64,000 bases of DNA from Ziziphus jujuba (Eukaryota; Streptophyta; Magnoliopsida; Rosales; Rhamnaceae), in contig NC_083387.1 in the NCBI RefSeq assembly GCF_031755915.1, positions 8,639,001-8,703,000 of the forward strand, given 5' to 3'. Both the position numbers and the translations under genes were made by a program. Under the pieces are notes generated by a model. It had not been told where the DNA came from. It saw only the letters and a list, made by a program, of their open reading frames with translations, and ran no database searches. This document shows positions 24,701 to 37,496 of this stretch, piece after piece; position 1 is the stretch's first letter, and every line of letters begins with the position of its first letter.

Positions 24701-25343
24701 GTTTACAAACTATATTGAATATTAATTTAATTGCACTGCTATTTTCTTTTCAGTTAGAACCATGGGTGACCAGGATTTGACTGCAGGAAAAAGAAAGGGA
24801 TAATAATAATAATAATAAATAAATAAAGAAACCTGATTATAATACAAAGAAAATTATCTAAATTGTATAATTGTTTGTTTTTGTTACATATCAAAATCAT
24901 ATTTACATATCTCATGCGTGATCCAGAGAAGCTTACCTTGAGCTACATGATATAAGAATAACAAAGAAAACAATATTGTGTGTTCACTCGAATGCAAGAT
25001 CTGTGTGCCATGGTTGCATTTTTAAGTGAACTGCTTTTGAGACTTTTATTTGAGTTTCTAAATTTTGAATTGTGAAGTGCGTGGTATACCAGACGATACT
25101 TTCTCTTGAACAAAGGATATTTCGGTTTTTGAATTTCATATGTTATTGAGTGCTCTTACTTTACCATTGACGATGCTAAATGTTGTTTTGTTCCTTGTGT
25201 ATATTTACATATCATACTCTTGACAGGTAACAAACAATGGTTGGGCTGAAGGTGAATGCAAAGGGAAAGCCGGTTGGTTTCCGTATGGGTACGTGGAAAG
25301 AAGGGACCGGGTTCTTGCAAGCAAGGTGGCTGAAGTGTTCTAA
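21751..25343 (+). CDS. SH3P2: SH3 domain-containing protein (SH3P1/SH3P2-like adaptor)
   Basis: Ten exons: 21751-21810, 22575-22697, 22782-22851, 22958-23109, 23466-23567, 23835-24035, 24148-24210, 24358-24510, 24626-24700, 25227-25343. They give 1116 nt and 371 aa, the usual family length. The N terminus (MEAIRKQATRLREQVARQQQ) and residues to about 255 form the helical BAR-like region. A proline stretch follows (PSIGNTMPPPPSYEE, about 275-290). Residues about 309-365 are an SH3 domain (YKAESEVELNLSVGDYVVV; GWAEGECKGKAGWFPYGYVE). Arabidopsis SH3P proteins bind phosphoinositides, dynamin and ubiquitinated cargo and act in clathrin-linked traffic, cell-plate formation and autophagosome formation. 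Choice of SH3P2 over SH3P1/3 rests on synteny with squalene synthase. No lesions. Intron 1 carries a (TC)n tract next to its donor. Confidence 0.93.
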
Positions 25344-25682
25344 ACTTTTTTCTTGTGATTTGGCTTCTGAGGAGAGGATTTTTGTTTGTGTACGCCTTAC
25401 TATTAATATACTAGGAGGTGAAGCGGCTGCTTTTTTTCATGTAGAAGAATGTGTATCCTACCTTTCCATGTGATATAGGTGCAAGCAAAGATTTCTGCGT
25501 CTCTATTGATTGATATATGATGGCCGGTTGGTGCTTATTATTTACTTCTACTCCATTGCAAGGTTGTGATGATAAATTTGAGTCCTTTAATTCATGTATT
25601 TTTTGATAATGAAGGACCCTTCTCAATTCCTTGCTCTTTGATCCAGAATTTGATAAGCTGTGGATGCTCTGTGTTCTGTCAA

Positions 25683-25684
<2 letters not shown>

Positions 25685-25730
<46 letters not shown>
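25685..25730. repeat. (ATT)n microsatellite
   Basis: About 15 uninterrupted ATT units in the 3' flank of the SH3 gene. Confidence 0.95.
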
Positions 25731-25954
25731 TGGTCGATTGTTTTGTATTGTTGCTGGTTAACGAGTTCTTCCTATGATGAAAAGTTTGGTTTCATCTTCA
25801 ATCTAGCCATTCTCAAGACAACTATTTGTCTACTTGTCTACTCCTTTCTTTATCTAATAAGTATTATTTTATATTGATTTAGAAATAAAATCTGGATTTT
25901 TTTCTTTCGTTGTCTTAGGAAGTGGAAAAAGTGAGAATCTTGTGAGCTTCTCCG

Positions 25955-25958
<4 letters not shown>

Positions 25959-25994
<36 letters not shown>

Positions 25995-26013
25995 TTTTTT
26001 TTTTTTTTTTTTT
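25959..26013. repeat. (TG)n then poly-T
   Basis: A TG run of about 17 units followed by a T tract of about 20. Confidence 0.95.
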
Positions 26014-27369
26014 TCATGATAAATTGCGAAACGTCATTTCTGATTTTAATATTTTGTCACATTTGTTATTAACAAGTATTATTATTATTATTATTTATTA
26101 TTTTTTTGGGGCTTGAAATTAACACGTATTAGTTACTTTCCTTTTAAACACGTTACATGATGTTTGTCTACGAGCATAATAAATGCATAATAAAGGTATT
26201 CGAGGATACTAGGAGCAATAAATAAATATATGTAATTTTCAGAACAGTTTATAAAGAACATATATATATATATATATGTATATAACAAGCGCAAAAAAGT
26301 ATATATGTATAAAAGGTTGTGTTTTTACAAGTATGAAACCGAGAGATGTATAACAATTAAAAACGAAATTGAATGATTGTGTTCGTAAATAATTATAAAG
26401 ATTTAACTCCTAATTCGAAAAATAGAAAGCAGTTAGTTAGTCCTCGTGTATTATCATATGGCATGACAGGCTCAAGTATCCCTTTAGAACGACGTTGAAC
26501 AGTTCCAATTTAATGGGATGTCTCCAAACGGACTTTTTAGTATGACATTGAAATTTGAAAGTGATGAATATCTTGGCACTTAGACAAAGCTTACAATATT
26601 TATTTTTTTTGGGACCATAAAGTCGACCTTTTTCTTTATTTTTTGATGGACATAAAGTCACCTTTTGAGTGATTTGTTTTTTATTTTTGAAACAACCTTG
26701 TAAGTGGTGATGTTGAAAGAGACTTGGTCTTGCTGAAAAGAAAAAAGAGCGACACGCATTTAGAAGCCCAAATATATATAAATATAAATTTCTATAATAC
26801 AAATATTCATAAATTTTTAAATTGTCGATACACAAGTTAAAGTTAATGTATATATATATTGTTAAAAAATGCGTTAGATACCATTATAACGTGGATGCCT
26901 CCTAATATCTTTGTCTGATAAGAGATATTCATCGTATTGATTATTAACACGTATAATGTGGACGTCTCTTAATATATTTGTTTGATATGAGATATTTATC
27001 ATATATTTTTTAATACATATAAAATATTCATATATAAAAATGTTCGATCGTATACTTCTAAATATATTTACGATATTTAATCATGTATTTCTGAACATAT
27101 TTGAAATATTTAATTCTATATTTTTGAATACAAATATGTTTAATTAGTAAATATCTTTAATAATAAAGTTAAATAGGAATAAAAATAAAAATCTACAATG
27201 GGATTGTATAGAATTTGTTTGATTGTGCGACTAAAATTTTTTTGAATATAAAATATAAATCTATAATAAAATTGTATAAAGTTCATTTGATAGTGCAACT
27301 AGAATTTCTCTTAATGTTAATTCGATAATAACCAACTAGAAATATGTCAATTTTGAATCATTATCTTTT

Positions 27370-28580
27370 AGGGTTAATATTATTTACACCCCTAGAGTTG
27401 GGAAATATATTAACTTACTCCCTTATGTTTTAATAATATCATATCACCTTCCTACTATTGTTACTTTGTTCTATGTTACTTTTAGGCAAATTGTTAATTG
27501 CGTACTCTAATTGAAAGGAAAACTAATACAGAAAATTAGATGGCCTTGATAACGTGCAACATGCACATTTTTTTCTTTTTTTTGGGACAAATGCAAAATT
27601 GAAATTAAAGATTTCAAAGTCGTAAATTGGGTTTGCTAATAATAGCCTGTTATCCTTTTTCAAAGTTCCTTCAAAATTTTGAATTTTAGGGATTTGTTTT
27701 AGAATAGAAAGAGTTGGTTGAAAAGAAAGAAAAGAAAAAAAAAGGAAAAAGAAAGTTGGGAAATTTAGTTTTGGTTTGCCATGGAAATGTGCTAGGGGAA
27801 GAAGATGATGTTTAATGTTAACGATAAAGTTCATCCAACCTTTATAGTTTATGACCAAATATAATTGGATTGTCTTTTACCATCTTGGATTGTTTGGAAA
27901 TTGGATTGGAAGTTTGGAAATTCTGTTTCTTAAAAATAGATCAATTGAGTGGGATTTTTGCATAAAGTCTTCAAGTGATACTTAGAAGTTGGAATTGAGC
28001 TTTTCCACCCATGTGTTCAGAGATGAGAGCTGAGGGCATTGTTTTCTTTTTCATTTTGACAATTTGTAATCAGGGTTCGGAAAATTTATTTTACAACTAA
28101 TTTTTTGGATTTATAATTGCAGATAATTATTTATTTTATTTTATTGAGTTTTTCTTTTCAAAAAAAAAAATTAATGTGTTGGATAAACATTAGGATTAAA
28201 TAAAAAGAAATATTGATAAACATATTTTTCTTATTATGTTATTATTAATTTTAAAAATTTTAAAATTTATTATTCATGCACGTAAGGCAAAAACAAGAAA
28301 ATTAGAAATTTTTTTAGATATTTTTAATTATTATTTATTTAAATTGATCTATTAAAAGCATATTCATTTATGAATTTATTTATTGATTTATTCTATGTTT
28401 TAAAATTGTTACTTGAAATATAAGGGTATATTTATACTTTATCCATGCCAAATAGGAGCGAGAATAACTGTTGCATGGATGAAAGTTGACTGTAAGGGGT
28501 GTTGTTGACATTTTGTAAACCAAAGGGAGCTACTTGATATAAGCAATAACTCAAGGGGTCCTGAGGTAATTATAACTATC
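27370..28580. mobile_element. Possible TIR element, about 1.2 kb
   Basis: The left end from about 27388 (ACCCCTAGAGTT, then CTCCCTTATGTTTTA) is echoed on the minus strand from about 28559 (ACCCCTTGAGTT, then CTCCCTTTGGTTTAC). The match is imperfect, extends about 70 bp and is spaced alike. The interior is AT-rich and non-coding. Target duplication and superfamily were not determined. Confidence 0.45.
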
Positions 28581-29351
28581 TTTTATAAACAATGAAGAAA
28601 AGACAAAAAAAAAATATAAAAAAGCAGTTTTCGTGCGGGTTATACTGACAAAAGGAATATATTTGTTTTTTAGAAACATTGGCCAAAAATCCAATACAAA
28701 ATTTTTTATAAAAAAAAAAAAAAAAAAAAAAGAGAGAGAGAAGAGACCCATGCATGTTACAAGGGTTTTCGTCCAACTGCATTTGATCAAAAATTACTTA
28801 TAGTACATTTACACCATGTTGGGAGTGTGATCCATGTAGCAAATTAATCCTAAAGCTCAATTCACACTACGGCTCAGGGATTTTCCCACTTGAACAAAAT
28901 AAAGAAAGAATTTTCTGAAAAGAAGAGCATACATGTCTATATATTGGGAAATACACATGGGAAAAGAAATTATAAACTTGCATAGTTAGGATGGTATTAC
29001 AGCTAAAACACACACTGTTAGCTCCATAACAACCAAATTGGAAAGCATTAGTATATGGAGTAATACTGAATAGGATTCGGCACTTTTATACGTTGCTTAC
29101 ATTAGATTATACATTCAAACAAGCATTTTGTTTAACAGTGTATGATTGAAAAAAAAAAAAAACAACAGTTTTCCATGGCATGTGGCATGTACTTGTGCAA
29201 TCAGCCACTTATACTGAAATGGAAGTTCATGAAGGCCACAACTCTGCACATAAAAAACATGAAAATATTGAGGCAGGAATTATTGGTTCTTTTTCTTACA
29301 GATTTTATGAATTTCAGACTGAATATTAGTGTTTTGCATATGAAACTTACC

Positions 29352-32300
29352 CTAGTTATTTGATCGGTTGGCAGAAAGATAAGCAAAAATAATAGCCAAT
29401 ATAATGAACAATAAGGCAATCTGCAATGTAAATTAGAGATGGATTAGTAAAATCATCTTTTAATATTAACGTCATTTTTATTAAATCAGCAAAAACTCAA
29501 AAACTCACCAGCGCTGGATTGTATCTCGACTGATTCTTGAGTATGTATGATTTTCTGGAAAGATTGGCGAATAAAAAATGCATGAGCCAATGCAATTAAC
29601 AAAAATATACCCTGTGGAGAAGGACAACTACAATGGTGAAATACCTTGTACTTAGAACACCAGAATCCTTGCAAGCTTTCTGTGCTATTTCCAGCCTACT
29701 CAATGTTTTCTTTGCATTAGGATCATTCATGTCCACCTGCAATGGTCAATATCAGATCAATAATATGTCAAAACATCTAAAAAAATTGTAGCATGACTTG
29801 TATGACGAAAATTGTTTAGTATCCGAGAGAGAGAGACAAAGCGAGATTGGTTAGTAGTTCACAAGACAGTCCAAACCCTGGTCGTTATGGATTCCTACAT
29901 GAACCACTTTACATGGTTAATGGGATTTTTTCCAACTGCAGTTAGTTTTTCTATGTACCAGACCCATCCCCAATTGGATAGGCTCGAGGCTTTATTGGGA
30001 TGTTAATAATTAAATTGATAATCACTTCCATTTAACTAAGAATAAGAAACCAGAATGCTAAATAAAGTAAAGTAGTAAGTGATGCAATTGATGTGGAGGG
30101 TGAAGAACCAGTACAGCACTTGAACTCAAGCGTGAATAATTTCCTATAAACAAAAGCAGCTGCAGTGCAAGTTACTAATATGTTCAGAACTGATGCGAGC
30201 AACATACCTTGGACTTTAGCATAGTAGCAAAATCATAGAAAGCACGATAGACATCAGCCATTGTCCTAGTTCGGTCAATGACTTTTGCAGTAAGACCTAG
30301 AAAACATAAGCACAAGTCAGTAGATGGTCTTCAGTAACAAAGTAGAATGAACATATTTTCTCATATTCTATCCAAAGTCATCACCAAACAAAAAAAAAAA
30401 AAAAATTATGTATCTCATATACAGAATATCTAAATGAAATATAAATTATCATGCACAAGTCTACATGTACATTTAAGGGCTTCAAATCTTACATGACATT
30501 ATAGTTCACTCTTCCTATCCACAAACACATGCATATGCACAAGCGCACACACAAACACACACATATTTATTGAAATCTTACCACGCCTCATCTTCACTAC
30601 ACCTCTGAAGACTTCAATGTTATTGTAGCACATTGCTAATGTACCAATTGCCATAACCTGGTAAAACAGAACATGCCAAATGAGATTCAAATTCCACAAA
30701 GAAGTTCCTTGATTTACAATGGGCATAAAAAACTTAGATGTAACTGCACACAACAAAATCAGAGTACCAGTAGCTTTGTTAAATAGTGGACGCCTAGACA
30801 AACATATTACTACAAAAGTTTATAATCAAATGAACAGCCCCTGCTATGACTTGCTAAAACTAGAAAATATTCAAGTTTTGAAATCCAAAAGTTGAAATGA
30901 AAAAGAGACCCATTATTCAAACTCAAGGCATCAAGGAGCTCATCTCAGCTTGGTTCATGTGTCCCACTTTATTAAAATTGAAACTTTTGAAGGATTTAAA
31001 CTCCTATTTTTCAAAGAAGAACACATTTTCCATTGAATTGATATTATCTTTTGACTAAAACCTGAATTTATTTTACATTTAGAACTATATATGTTTTAAA
31101 ATTATCTTTTAATATTTGACATACTATAAGATTAAATATTTACATTAATACAAAACAAGTAGAACTTACACAGGCTAAAAACATAAAAAATAAAAATAAA
31201 AGGTTGAATTTGTAATTAGCCAATTTACATCCTTTTTCCCAGTCTACTAAAGGTCATCTATCGATTATTAGAATACAAGATCAAACATAAACCAGTCTGG
31301 TTATTTTACAAATTAGAATGATAACTTTCTGGTCATTCTTACGCTTTTTTACTCTATAAATTTCTGTCATTCTTATGATTTTTTTACTCTTTAGTCCATT
31401 TTATTTATGAAAATGAATAGAAAATATTATTCAATAAGCTATAGTTAGAACAGTTTAATTTTATCACCAAAAACTTACCTTGGATCTAATAAATTAAAAG
31501 GCACTTAACTACATGTACATATACATACATATATATATTATATATTTATGTATATTGAGTAAGAGACGGTTCCAGTTTTAAGGATTATCTGGAGAACATA
31601 CTCTACCTGAGGAATGGCACAAAATCGAAATATAGCTGGATCTCTTAAAGCAGACATGTACTTCAAGCAATCTTCCACATGTATCAAAGCATTGGTGACC
31701 ATGTCATTCAAGCATTGCACTGCCTTGTCTGAGTTTTCCTCATCTTTCAAGTCCTGAGACGTAGATCATTGAAAAAAGAAAAAATAAATAAAATGTAATT
31801 CAGAAATGTGTATTGCATAAATTGTTGCATATACTCAAGCTCTCTATGATATGAACAGAACTGAGCACATAGTCAGAAAAAACATACCTCAAGTTTGTTA
31901 ACATATTTACTCCAAATCTGGCGTGGCCAAAACATGCGCGACTTTGGTATTTCATTAATGTCCTCCAGATAATCTCTAATGATATTTGTTTTCTGAAATT
32001 ATTTGATCCAATGATCATAGCATTAGAATCATATTCCCCATCAAAACTTTAAATTGAAACAAAATAAACATTTCATACAGCATACCTGAAGAAATAAGCC
32101 CATTGAATTTGAAATATCATCTCCAGCCAAATCCTCCTTACCAGAGGCATGAAATAGCTTGGACAAACCTAGACCCACAAGTCCTGCCACATAGTGGCAA
32201 TATTCATCATAGTCATCAACTGTTTCCACCTGTCAAATGAGGTAGAAAAAATCATATAAATGAACATTTCAACTATCTTGAGACCAAGAATACACTATAA

Positions 32301-33949
32301 ATGCACAAGAAGTTCTCATACATGGTCCAAGAAATTGGAGTTGCATCTATCCTAAGCACAAATAACTGGATAAGGTATAATAAACGTTTGTTTTCACAGA
32401 AATAAAATACATCAAACTTGCACAAGAATAATTATATGTCAAAATATTGATTTAATTTGACATGTGAAAAGATTCAAATATAATAACTAAAGTGGCTAGG
32501 CTTCAACTAAGCTCTTGTCCACATACATTCACTATTTCTAAGTATAGTCACAACTAATTTTTGCAATGGCTTGACATGTCAGATTCTATTGAACACCCAC
32601 CACAAGAAACCATAGAAAACAAAATTACAAATTGTAGAGCAATATATTTTATACCATGATAATTAAAGAAGCAAGTAAACTTCTAAATCACTAAATATAC
32701 TACTAACATAGCATGTATCTATTTTGTGATCCAAATAGTTGTATTAAGGTAGCTTTAAAATCCTTTAAAATACATCTGGGATAAAGTTTTGAAAATAATT
32801 TTCTTAATAAGAAAATAGGAAATGGAAAGTTTTACCAATATACAGTCATAAATAAAAACAAAAATACAATAATAAAACCAATAAACAAGTTAGATGCCAA
32901 TATTTGGTTTTATTGATACATAGTACAAAGTTACCAATATTTGGTTTTATCAATACATATTACATAGTACAAAGTTACAACCTTAAAGAAATAAATCAAG
33001 ATTAAACATTGTCAGCATGTGCCATTTTATGCGTCACCTACAATCAGATTCCTTTTATGATAAAAAGATAATAAAAAAGCACATATTTTAATTTCCAAAG
33101 TAAATCCAAACATGTCTAGAAAGCATTCCATTCTTGAAAAAACCTTCACAAATTAGTTTATTTAAAAACTTTAAAACACTATTGAAGCAACATAAGAGGA
33201 TATTGTCACCAACTGTTAAGATGGATATTGAAACAAATAAAATACTCCACTTTGTTTCTTTTTTCGTTTTCCTCGAGAAGGCATATTAAATTCTATTCAA
33301 TCAGTAACACAAATTGCCATATCAATTTAAAGTAGCAAACTAAACATAAAACCATCAAAACATTAAAAAAATCAGAAAATATGCATCCTAAATCCTGTAG
33401 TAAATGTATCACAAACCTCCTTGCAAATAAATTTTGCCATTCCTGCTCCCATTCTTTTGGTAATATCCTCAATTGCCTCCTTATAACTGCAGAATTTAAA
33501 GTATTAAAAAAAAATAAAAAAACAAAAAAAAAAAAAAAGATATCAATGTTATACATATTAATTCTTTTAATAAGTTTTACCTAGGAAAAAAATGAAAGGA
33601 CAGAAAATTACCCTTCTCCAAGTTCCAGAAAAGCGGTTGATACGTGATGAATCTGGTCCATGAGAACTTTGTATTCTTTTGTACCACCTAAAGACAAGAA
33701 GGAGATTAAATGGGCAAGCAGGTTAAGACTCTTGTTAGTAGCTTAGCATGCAAAGTACCATATAAATATAACCATGGCTGAAAAAGTAACAGAATATTCT
33801 TTCTTAAGAAGTGATAAGTTTAATTCTTTAAGTAGCAATTGATGATAAAACAAGGAAAAAGGGTCGTTGATAAATAAAACCGAAACATCAAATACCAGAC
33901 TATGAATGTTATTACTTTGAAAGGCTAAGATGAAGAAGAATGATGCTCC

Positions 33950-33997
<48 letters not shown>

Positions 33998-35601
33998 GGT
34001 ATTTCTGCTTACATCTCAAACCTTTATCATATGCCAAAAGAAATGCAGTAATTTAGGATTTAAAATGAAAACTTAGATTAAATTAATATAACTTGAATCA
34101 ATAGCCCAAATGCATATGATGAACTTATCTTTTAGTGCTAGTTGTTTAAGGATATACGTGAAAAAGATCCAAAATGTGCATACAGACATATGAAGAAGAT
34201 GTCTGTGGGATCTCAAAAGCACTCACATGAGAAATGCCAGTCACGATCATATATGTGGCGATGAAATGCTTTCAGGATAGGCACCTTAACATCGGCAGGT
34301 ATGCTTGTATCATCCTCTGCACAGAATCCATCACAACAATATAAATCACTGGAAATACATCAAGTTCATCAATAGATTGGGTGGAAGACATCAAGGGAGA
34401 AATAAAATACAAGAAAAATGTTGAAAGAAATAAAAAATAGCCTTGCCCTAGTACCCATGAATCAGAAGCTTACTCAACATCAAGACGGAGAGTTTATTCA
34501 TAAGACTAAAATTAGAACTTAAAGCAAAATATGAGAAAAATACACAGAAATGGTAACCCATAATCTGAACCAGAAACCTCAAAGTAAAAAAGGTTTTGGT
34601 ATTATGCTGAAGAATTAATTAACCATCACACGAACTTAAGTTGTTAGGAATGGTCTCAACAATATCTATAAAGCCAAAATATACTTTAAAAAAAAACAAA
34701 AAAAAAAAAAAAAAAAAAGAAACATAAGCTGCATATCAAGCTTACATACTGGGGGGAAATATAAAAATCCAAGGCCAGTTATTTAACGTAGGGGGTCTAA
34801 GATAATAAACACCCTGATTTTATCTAGCAGATGCAAATCAAGCAAAAAAAAATGTTGACGAAACTTAAAGATCAAAAATAATAGCAACATACCAACAGTG
34901 TCGAGAGCTCGAAGAACCAGATAAAATATGCATACCTGCAAAACCACAAAATTCAACATGAATTCAGAAATAATAAGTTGCTAGTACAAAATATAAAAAC
35001 GGAAAGCAACTCAATAAGAAGATCCTATTCGATCCAACCCCAAAAAAAAAAAATATATATATATATATATATATTGGTAAATATATATAGATATATATCA
35101 TTTTCTCTATCAGAATATATGCTCCACACCACCAACCCAAAAACAAGGTCCAAATGGGATTAAATGATTAGAACCACAACAGAAAAATACCATAATCACA
35201 TAATAACCTTTTTTTCTCAAAATCATAAACAAACACTATAAACACAGAAACACCAGCACAATTTTGAATCATACAACTTTATCCCACGAAAAAAAAAAAA
35301 AAAAAAGTTTTGAGCGTTATACAACCATTTCTCAGACCATAAACAATTTCTTTTCTTAAAGAAGAACAAAAAAAAATAAAAAATAAAAAATGGGGGAAAA
35401 ACTCACAGCGTTACGGAGGTCAGTATCGAGCTGTTGAATAACGAGTGCGAAACTGCGAGAAACTTTGTGAAGCATGCTATAGCAGAAACTCCAGTGAGGC
35501 TCCGGAGGAATCTGCTTCCCGGCGTGCCTGACGGCAATCTTGAGCTTGAGAAGCGGGTAAAAATCATCTGGGTGCCTCAGCATCGTCCCCAAACTACCCA
35601 T
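29352..35601 (-). CDS. SQS: Squalene synthase (farnesyl-diphosphate farnesyltransferase)
   Basis: Thirteen exons on the minus strand: 35601-35407, 34935-34893, 34316-34227, 33687-33612, 33486-33417, 32229-32086, 31992-31888, 31753-31607, 30657-30582, 30296-30208, 29736-29645, 29554-29509, 29420-29352. They give 1242 nt and 413 aa, the normal plant length. It condenses two farnesyl diphosphates to squalene via presqualene diphosphate with NADPH, the first committed step to sterols and triterpenes, on the ER. Visible landmarks: start [16 protein letters not shown]; first Asp-rich motif DTVEDD (77-82); catalytic-region [13 protein letters not shown] with Tyr171; second Asp-rich motif DYLED (213-217); C-terminal membrane anchor [20 protein letters not shown]. 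All junctions are GT/AG. A strong GTAAGT lies 2 nt after the stop, so a 3'-UTR intron is possible. No lesions. Confidence 0.97.
33950..33999. repeat. (TG)n(AG)n compound microsatellite
   Basis: Located in the intron between squalene synthase exons 3 and 4. Confidence 0.95.
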
Positions 35602-37429
35602 TTTTTTTTTTTCCTTTCTGGGCTCTGTTTTTTTCTTTTTTTTCTTTTTTTTTTTTCCTTTTTGGAACACAAAAAAACAGAGATCAGAAATTTGAAATCA
35701 GAAAAAGTATCCCAAAATCACAGTCAGAGAGTGCCAACCGCTAGATTTCCCAAGATGGGTGATTGTTTTTGTAGGCGGGTGAAAGATGATTTTGATGGGT
35801 GTCGAGCTTGGTCCAATATGGCGTTCTTGAATTATTATAAATATATTAAAAAAAAAATTAAAGATTAAAAATTTGAGGGTAGTCGTTGAAGATGCGAATC
35901 ATAAATTATTATTTTATATAAGATTTAATGTATAAAAAAACGAAAACAAGAGTTGAAAGCGACTTGGGTCTGGCTGTGGACTGCAAATTGAGTTTATGGT
36001 GGGAATTTTAGCATTCTTTTTTTTTTTTTTTTCATTATTGTTTTTATTTTTTAAGTTTGTCATGTGAGATTTTTTTTTTTTTTTTTTTATTTCTTTTCAG
36101 AACGCCATGTGAGAATTTATTGAGGGCCTTATGTTTTTTTTAAAGAAGAGTGTGAAATCCGAGTAGATTGTTTTTTAGTGAATGTTTGGATCTGAGTGGG
36201 GAAGGTGAAAATCCCCATTTAATCCAATCTCCATAGGGTACACCTTTAATAAGGCCAAAATTCCCTGATAAAAACAATGAACAGGGCGAAATTGCTTATT
36301 TAGATAGGAGATCGGAGGTGGTTAGGGCCGGAATCGTACTCCTTATCCGCATGCAGACCATACTTACAGCCCTTTTTTACATATATACAAAAAAAAAAAA
36401 TACACGTTCATAAATATTATATTTATACAATATATTCATATTATTTATAAACGGTTGTTTTGGATTTTACAACGTTAATTTTTCTGTGTCTAGGAGTTTT
36501 CTTTTTTTTTTTGTTTTTTTTTAAGCATTAAACTCATTATAATTTGAAGGTGTACTTTTAATATTCTTAGTACTATTAGGCAAAATAATAACCAAATTTA
36601 GGAGTTTGAAATAATTAGATAATTGAGTGGGAGATTTGATTTGAATTTAATTTTCAAATACAATAACTTTTTTTTTACAATAATTTCAGCAAATAAAAAT
36701 AATTTTTTAATGTAATGAATTTATTGCTATACATTAAATACAGATGGTGACCCATCGAATGAAATGATGGGTGGCTTGTTTGTTTCATCTTTTCAACTTA
36801 AATCCATGTTTGATGTAATTAAAGTCTTACTCGTTTAACATCATAGCTCCAAAGTCGCAGTTGTCAAATATCTTACATCTTCTCTTCCAAAAAAATATCT
36901 TACATCTTGATTATTGTATTAATATCTCAAAAAAGTATGATCACATGCATATTTAGCTTGGGTTAGTAAATTTTTTTTCATCAAATTTTGTTTAACTATC
37001 AAATAAATAATGTAGCAATGATATTATTGGATTTTATTCCCATAGATCTATTTAATTTTTCTGTCAACAGCTAATCTTTTATTTTATTATTTGATAAACA
37101 AAATTGAATAATTCTATGAACATAGACTAGTATACCAACATATTTACTAAAAAATATACATATTAATATTTAATAATATTTTTTAGAATTTATTTATCAA
37201 TTTATAAATTATATTAATATGTTAATTAATTAAATATGATAAATTAATAAATTTATATCATTACCCAATTATTTTTATGACATTGGAGTTGAGGCAATCA
37301 TTTTATACAGAAGCAATGGTTTTCAATATTGAATTACCCAAGCAACAGTAAATGCCCCCACCAACCACATTGTATTTGCACCCAAACTTCTTTATTATGC
37401 CAGATTGGCAGGAGTTGCTGTCATCGAAA

Positions 37430-37496
37430 CACGTGTGCGGTGGAACTGCGTTTTCGCTTACTCACGTGGCCGTCAATGTCTCGCGACTTCCACGTG
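37430..37496. promoter_or_regulatory. Cluster of three perfect CACGTG G-boxes
   Basis: CACGTG occurs at 37430-37435, 37463-37468 and 37491-37496. The second lies in ACGTGGC, the ABRE core. Three palindromic G-boxes in 67 bp form a GC-richer island in DNA of very low GC. Such sites bind bZIP and bHLH factors. The island is 1.83 kb upstream of the squalene synthase start and 4.5 kb from the MATE relic; the target gene is unknown. Confidence 0.55.

Larger units (their letters stand above)
25344..29351. other. Convergent 3'-3' intergenic region
   Basis: It lies between the SH3 gene (plus) and squalene synthase (minus), so it holds both 3' UTRs but no promoter is expected. It contains (ATT)n at about 25685-25730, (TG)n plus T-run at 25959-26013, (TA)n near 26262, and a possible TIR element at 27.4-28.6 kb. 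Open frames here (for example 26437-26835) lack domains. Confidence 0.6.

Noticed and set aside
26437..26835. Minus-strand frame of 132 residues in the SH3P/SQS spacer
   Set aside because: No domain or exon signals; composition is that of the surrounding AT-rich DNA.
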